In this document: positions 61,849 through 64,000 of the stretch, in pieces | Layout: each line of letters opens with the position of its first letter | Position numbering within the stretch: position 1 is the first letter of the stretch | Source of the DNA: Pseudo-nitzschia pungens | Lineage: Eukaryota; Bacillariophyta; Bacillariophyceae; Bacillariales; Bacillariaceae | Reading direction: 5' to 3' | Assembly (NCBI GenBank): GCA_037355855.1 | Contig: CM074765.1 | Coordinates: 2,976,001 to 3,040,000 of the forward strand | DNA: 64,000 nt | Translations under genes and position numbers: made by a program | Notes under the pieces: model-generated | What the model was told of the DNA's origin: nothing | The model's database searches: none | Seen by the model: only the letters and a program-made list of their open reading frames with translations

Positions 61849-64000
61849 ATGCCTCCCCCTCCCACTAAGGGGTGGCCCACCTCCCAAGCAGCTTCCTGGA
61901 AGAAAAGATCTTCCACGCCTCCTTCTTCTGCTCGGTCTGCCTCTGGGGCTCGGTCTAACAAGCGCCCATTTGTGCAAAAGACCCCTCCGAGACATTCTAG
62001 TGTCACCTCTGCTCTTACTACTCCCTCTCCTACTCTTGATACCAGATCATCCTCTTCCTCTGCCTCATCAGCCTCTTCATCCTCTATGCATGGGTCTTCT
62101 GTTGATGATATGTCTTCATCTTCTTCTGTGTCCTCATCTGCAGGTGTGCTTTCTGATGTTGAGATGCTTGGCACTGAATCTGCAACAGGGGAATCTGCAC
62201 CAGGGGAATCTGCACCAGGGGATTCCTTGCAGTCTTCTTCTCTGTCAGCAGCTTCTCAGTTAGGCTCCCAGAAGTCAGGTCCTCCGCCGTCAGGTACTCT
62301 GTCAGGCTCTCAGTCGTCAGGTACTCTGCCGTCAGACCCCAAGCTGACAGGCTCCGAGCCCTCAGGATCCCAGTCCTCAGGCTCCCAGCAGTCTGGACCC
62401 CGGCCCCCAGTCTCCCAGCAGCCAGGATCCAACCCGGCAGGCTCCCAGCTGCCAAAGGGCTCTGGGACCTCAGGCAAGGTCCCTGCTTCATCTATCCTCA
62501 AGCAATCTACTCTTGCCTTTTCCTCTGCCCAGAAGTCTGATCCCTCTCAGCAGCAAGCACGCCAATCCCAACGCCAGGAGGCTCTGGCTGCTGCCAACAG
62601 GGCTCATTCCGCTTCCTTCTTCTGGTGTTTTTATGGTAAGGGCCCCTGTTCTGGCAAGTCTCCTATCCCATCTGCAATTCATGCCTTTCGAAAATCTCCA
62701 ACTGGTAACCGGTTATGGGCTGGGTGTCCAAGCCCTACACACTTCTTCAGCAAGAAGGAGGGTAAAGACAAGAAATCCATCCATGATATTTGCCGGACTG
62801 CCATCCCTCCTGTTTATGCTCAGGTTTTTCCGGACACTCCAGACTGGCGCAATGCCTCTGTAGCTTCCTTGGCTTCTATTGCCTCTGCTTGCTTTCAAGG
62901 CTCTGCCCCAGCCTGGACCAAGCAACCATCTGGCCAGGCTCTGAAGAAATGTCTTATTGGTTTGGTCAAGATGTCTCCTGAGTGTTTTGATGACCTGTAT
63001 TGTGAGGGCAACCTTTTGCCTAGCACTGAAGGCAAAGTATGGTGGGCAGCCAATCAGGTGCTTGGCTCTCATTGGCATTTCAAGAAGCGCCCTCCTACAC
63101 CTGCGCCACCAGTGGCTGATGCTGCTTCCACTTCCAAATCTTCCACTTCCAAATCAGTGTCCTTTCTTCCTGGTGGTGGTGATGCTACTGTCTTGTCCTC
63201 TTCTGCTGGGCATTTCCTCCAACGCCGAGGGGTTTGCTCCAGTGATTCTAGAGCTCCAGTGGATGTAACTGCTGGCACCAAGTGTTCTCATAGTTCTTAT
63301 GTCACTCTGTCCCTTCCAAGGTTGATGTCACAACGCCCTGGGGAACTGTATGATGAGCTGCTCAAGTCTCTCAAGGAAGCTTTGGATCTTCTATGGACTG
63401 TTGACAAGCGCCTGGTGTTGTATGTTTTTCCCTCAAGAGCCAGGCTCAACCCCAAGGCCAAGCCTGTTACCAAGTTTTGGACGACACTTCCTGACAGGAA
63501 GACCTTGGAATTGTATGTTGCTCAGCTCTGGCTTCGCAGTAGAACTGCTCCTCATCTACGCTTCTTTTTGGGACACAGTGCTTCCCTGGAGAAACTCTTT
63601 TCAGCACAATTGCTCCAGAGGCTCAGAGACCGTGACATGGACCTGAAATATGACCACATACAGGCCCCAGTTATTGTCACCTGTGGCTTTCTCCTTGGAT
63701 CTTACATGCAGAGTTTTGATCTTGACCACTACAACGAATTGCTTCAGACTCATCCCAGGTTTCAGGCATGTCCTATTGCTGTTATCAGGAAGAATATCAG
63801 CCTTGACAACTCCAGAACTCCTGATCCCAATCCGGTTCTGGCTGCTCATGTTTTATGTGATGCAACAAAGCGCGCCCAAACTGTTAAGCTCCTCAAAGCC
63901 CAGTTCAACCGTTGCAAACCTTCAGACATTGCCTCTTTACCTGATGGTAAATTCTACAAGTTTATTGAGACAGCTACCAATCCTTCTGACAGACCTCTTC
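61849..64000 (+). CDS. LINE ORF1-like protein, 3' truncated by window edge
   Basis: ATG at 61849 (MPPPPTKGWPTSQAASWKKR) directly follows the tandem array. The frame is open for 717 codons to the last base; I checked every codon. A Ser/Pro/Gln/Gly-rich disordered part (about residues 20-240) has SGSQSSG-type repeats. A more ordered part follows: WCFYGKGPCSGKSPIPSAI, WAGCPSPTHFFSKKEGK, WRNASVASLASIASACFQ, MSPECFDDLYCEGNLLPSTE and FLGHSASLEKLFSAQLLQRL. The paired Cys/His (WCFYGKGPC...C) could bind zinc. No RT motif is reached. By position it is ORF1, the RNA-binding protein of LINEs; that role is inference. It has no stop inside the window. Confidence 0.75.
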   Translation, partial: MPPPPTKGWPTSQAASWKKRSSTPPSSARSASGARSNKRPFVQKTPPRHSSVTSALTTPSPTLDTRSSSSSASSASSSSMHGSSVDDMSSSSSVSSSAGVLSDVEMLGTESATGESAPGESAPGDSLQSSSLSAASQLGSQKSGPPPSGTLSGSQSSGTLPSDPKLTGSEPSGSQSSGSQQSGPRPPVSQQPGSNPAGSQLPKGSGTSGKVPASSILKQSTLAFSSAQKSDPSQQQARQSQRQEALAAANRAHSASFFWCFYGKGPCSGKSPIPSAIHAFRKSPTGNRLWAGCPSPTHFFSKKEGKDKKSIHDICRTAIPPVYAQVFPDTPDWRNASVASLASIASACFQGSAPAWTKQPSGQALKKCLIGLVKMSPECFDDLYCEGNLLPSTEGKVWWAANQVLGSHWHFKKRPPTPAPPVADAASTSKSSTSKSVSFLPGGGDATVLSSSAGHFLQRRGVCSSDSRAPVDVTAGTKCSHSSYVTLSLPRLMSQRPGELYDELLKSLKEALDLLWTVDKRLVLYVFPSRARLNPKAKPVTKFWTTLPDRKTLELYVAQLWLRSRTAPHLRFFLGHSASLEKLFSAQLLQRLRDRDMDLKYDHIQAPVIVTCGFLLGSYMQSFDLDHYNELLQTHPRFQACPIAVIRKNISLDNSRTPDPNPVLAAHVLCDATKRAQTVKLLKAQFNRCKPSDIASLPDGKFYKFIETATNPSDRPL

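Larger units (their letters stand above)
57571..64000 (+). mobile_element. Long LINE-type retrotransposon, 5' part (runs off the window)
   Basis: Starts ACAATTTTGCGACGCGCG then TTTTGTCCGACGTTCCGATG, as do the copies at 18058 and (inverted) 15433, so the 5' end is exact. A 4.3-kb leader (57571-61848) has a low-complexity part with CTAAGTGTTTTCGCTTAAGG and TTTTCAAGCC words (57950-58800) and a tandem array (59160-61830). Then comes ORF1 (61849 to the edge). The 3' part with RT lies beyond the window. It inserted into the RT domain of the copia element. Confidence 0.85.

Noticed and set aside
59114..61868. Several long frames (up to about 400 codons) with CFSCPGLC or SPAPAF repeats
   Set aside because: They arise in several frames and both strands from a 33-bp tandem unit and show no domain, so they are taken as non-coding LINE leader.
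1..64000. tRNA, rRNA or other structural RNA genes
   Set aside because: No cloverleaf with A/B boxes and no rRNA-like stretch was recognised by eye; a covariance search would be decisive.

Overview
The window looks like nuclear DNA of a diatom, most likely a pennate one. Evidence: short-intron, mostly single-exon genes; a plastid-type N-terminus on uroporphyrinogen decarboxylase (hydrophobic signal followed by a VAAFAP motif, the diatom ASAFAP-type cleavage site); a secreted Asn/Tyr/Gly-rich single-span membrane protein; and copia, gypsy and LINE elements carrying the domains usual for eukaryotic retrotransposons. The species cannot be fixed from the sequence alone.

The host genes lie in two stretches. 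The first (1-4956) has a 5'-truncated DEAD-box RNA helicase, a TPR protein and a secreted single-span membrane protein. The second (20153-42112) has a two-pore potassium channel, a RING/TRAF-type zinc finger protein (two exons), a mitochondrial-type [2Fe-2S] ferredoxin (two exons), plastid uroporphyrinogen decarboxylase, an unknown protein, an F-box/WD40-like protein, an M3 metallopeptidase (three exons), a prolyl 4-hydroxylase-type dioxygenase and a small secreted Cys-rich protein. They form no operon or obvious pathway. Ferredoxin and uroporphyrinogen decarboxylase both relate to Fe-S/tetrapyrrole metabolism, but that may be chance. The splice structures were worked out by hand from GT/AG sites, phase and conserved motifs. 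Several apparent starts were moved to the first real ATG.

The rest is nested mobile DNA. At 6.7-15.4 kb an intact Ty3/gypsy element (8209-13998, identical 313-bp LTRs, 5-bp target duplication CAAAG) sits inside the RNase H part of a LINE relic, flanked by two degraded gypsy copies. At 18.06-19.93 kb is a short LINE derivative with 5' and 3' ends but no ORFs, flanked by a 21-bp target duplication. At 42.9-47.1 kb a pogo/DDE-type transposase pseudogene is split by a solo LTR (duplication CTCTT). It is followed by a TA-flanked inverted-repeat element that was itself the target of a 5'-truncated LINE. At 49.2-57.6 kb is a decayed Ty1/copia element. Its reading frame is broken by TGA codons, by a 1573-bp inverted-repeat element carrying a large hairpin, and finally by a LINE.

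That last LINE (57571 to the window end) has a 4.3-kb 5' leader containing a 2.6-kb tandem array, followed by a long ORF (61849-64000) that is still open at the window edge. The LINE family, defined here by copies sharing a precise 5' end (ACAATTT...) and a (TTA)n tail, and the TGA-separated, same-frame gag-pol arrangement of the gypsy element are the most unusual things in the window.
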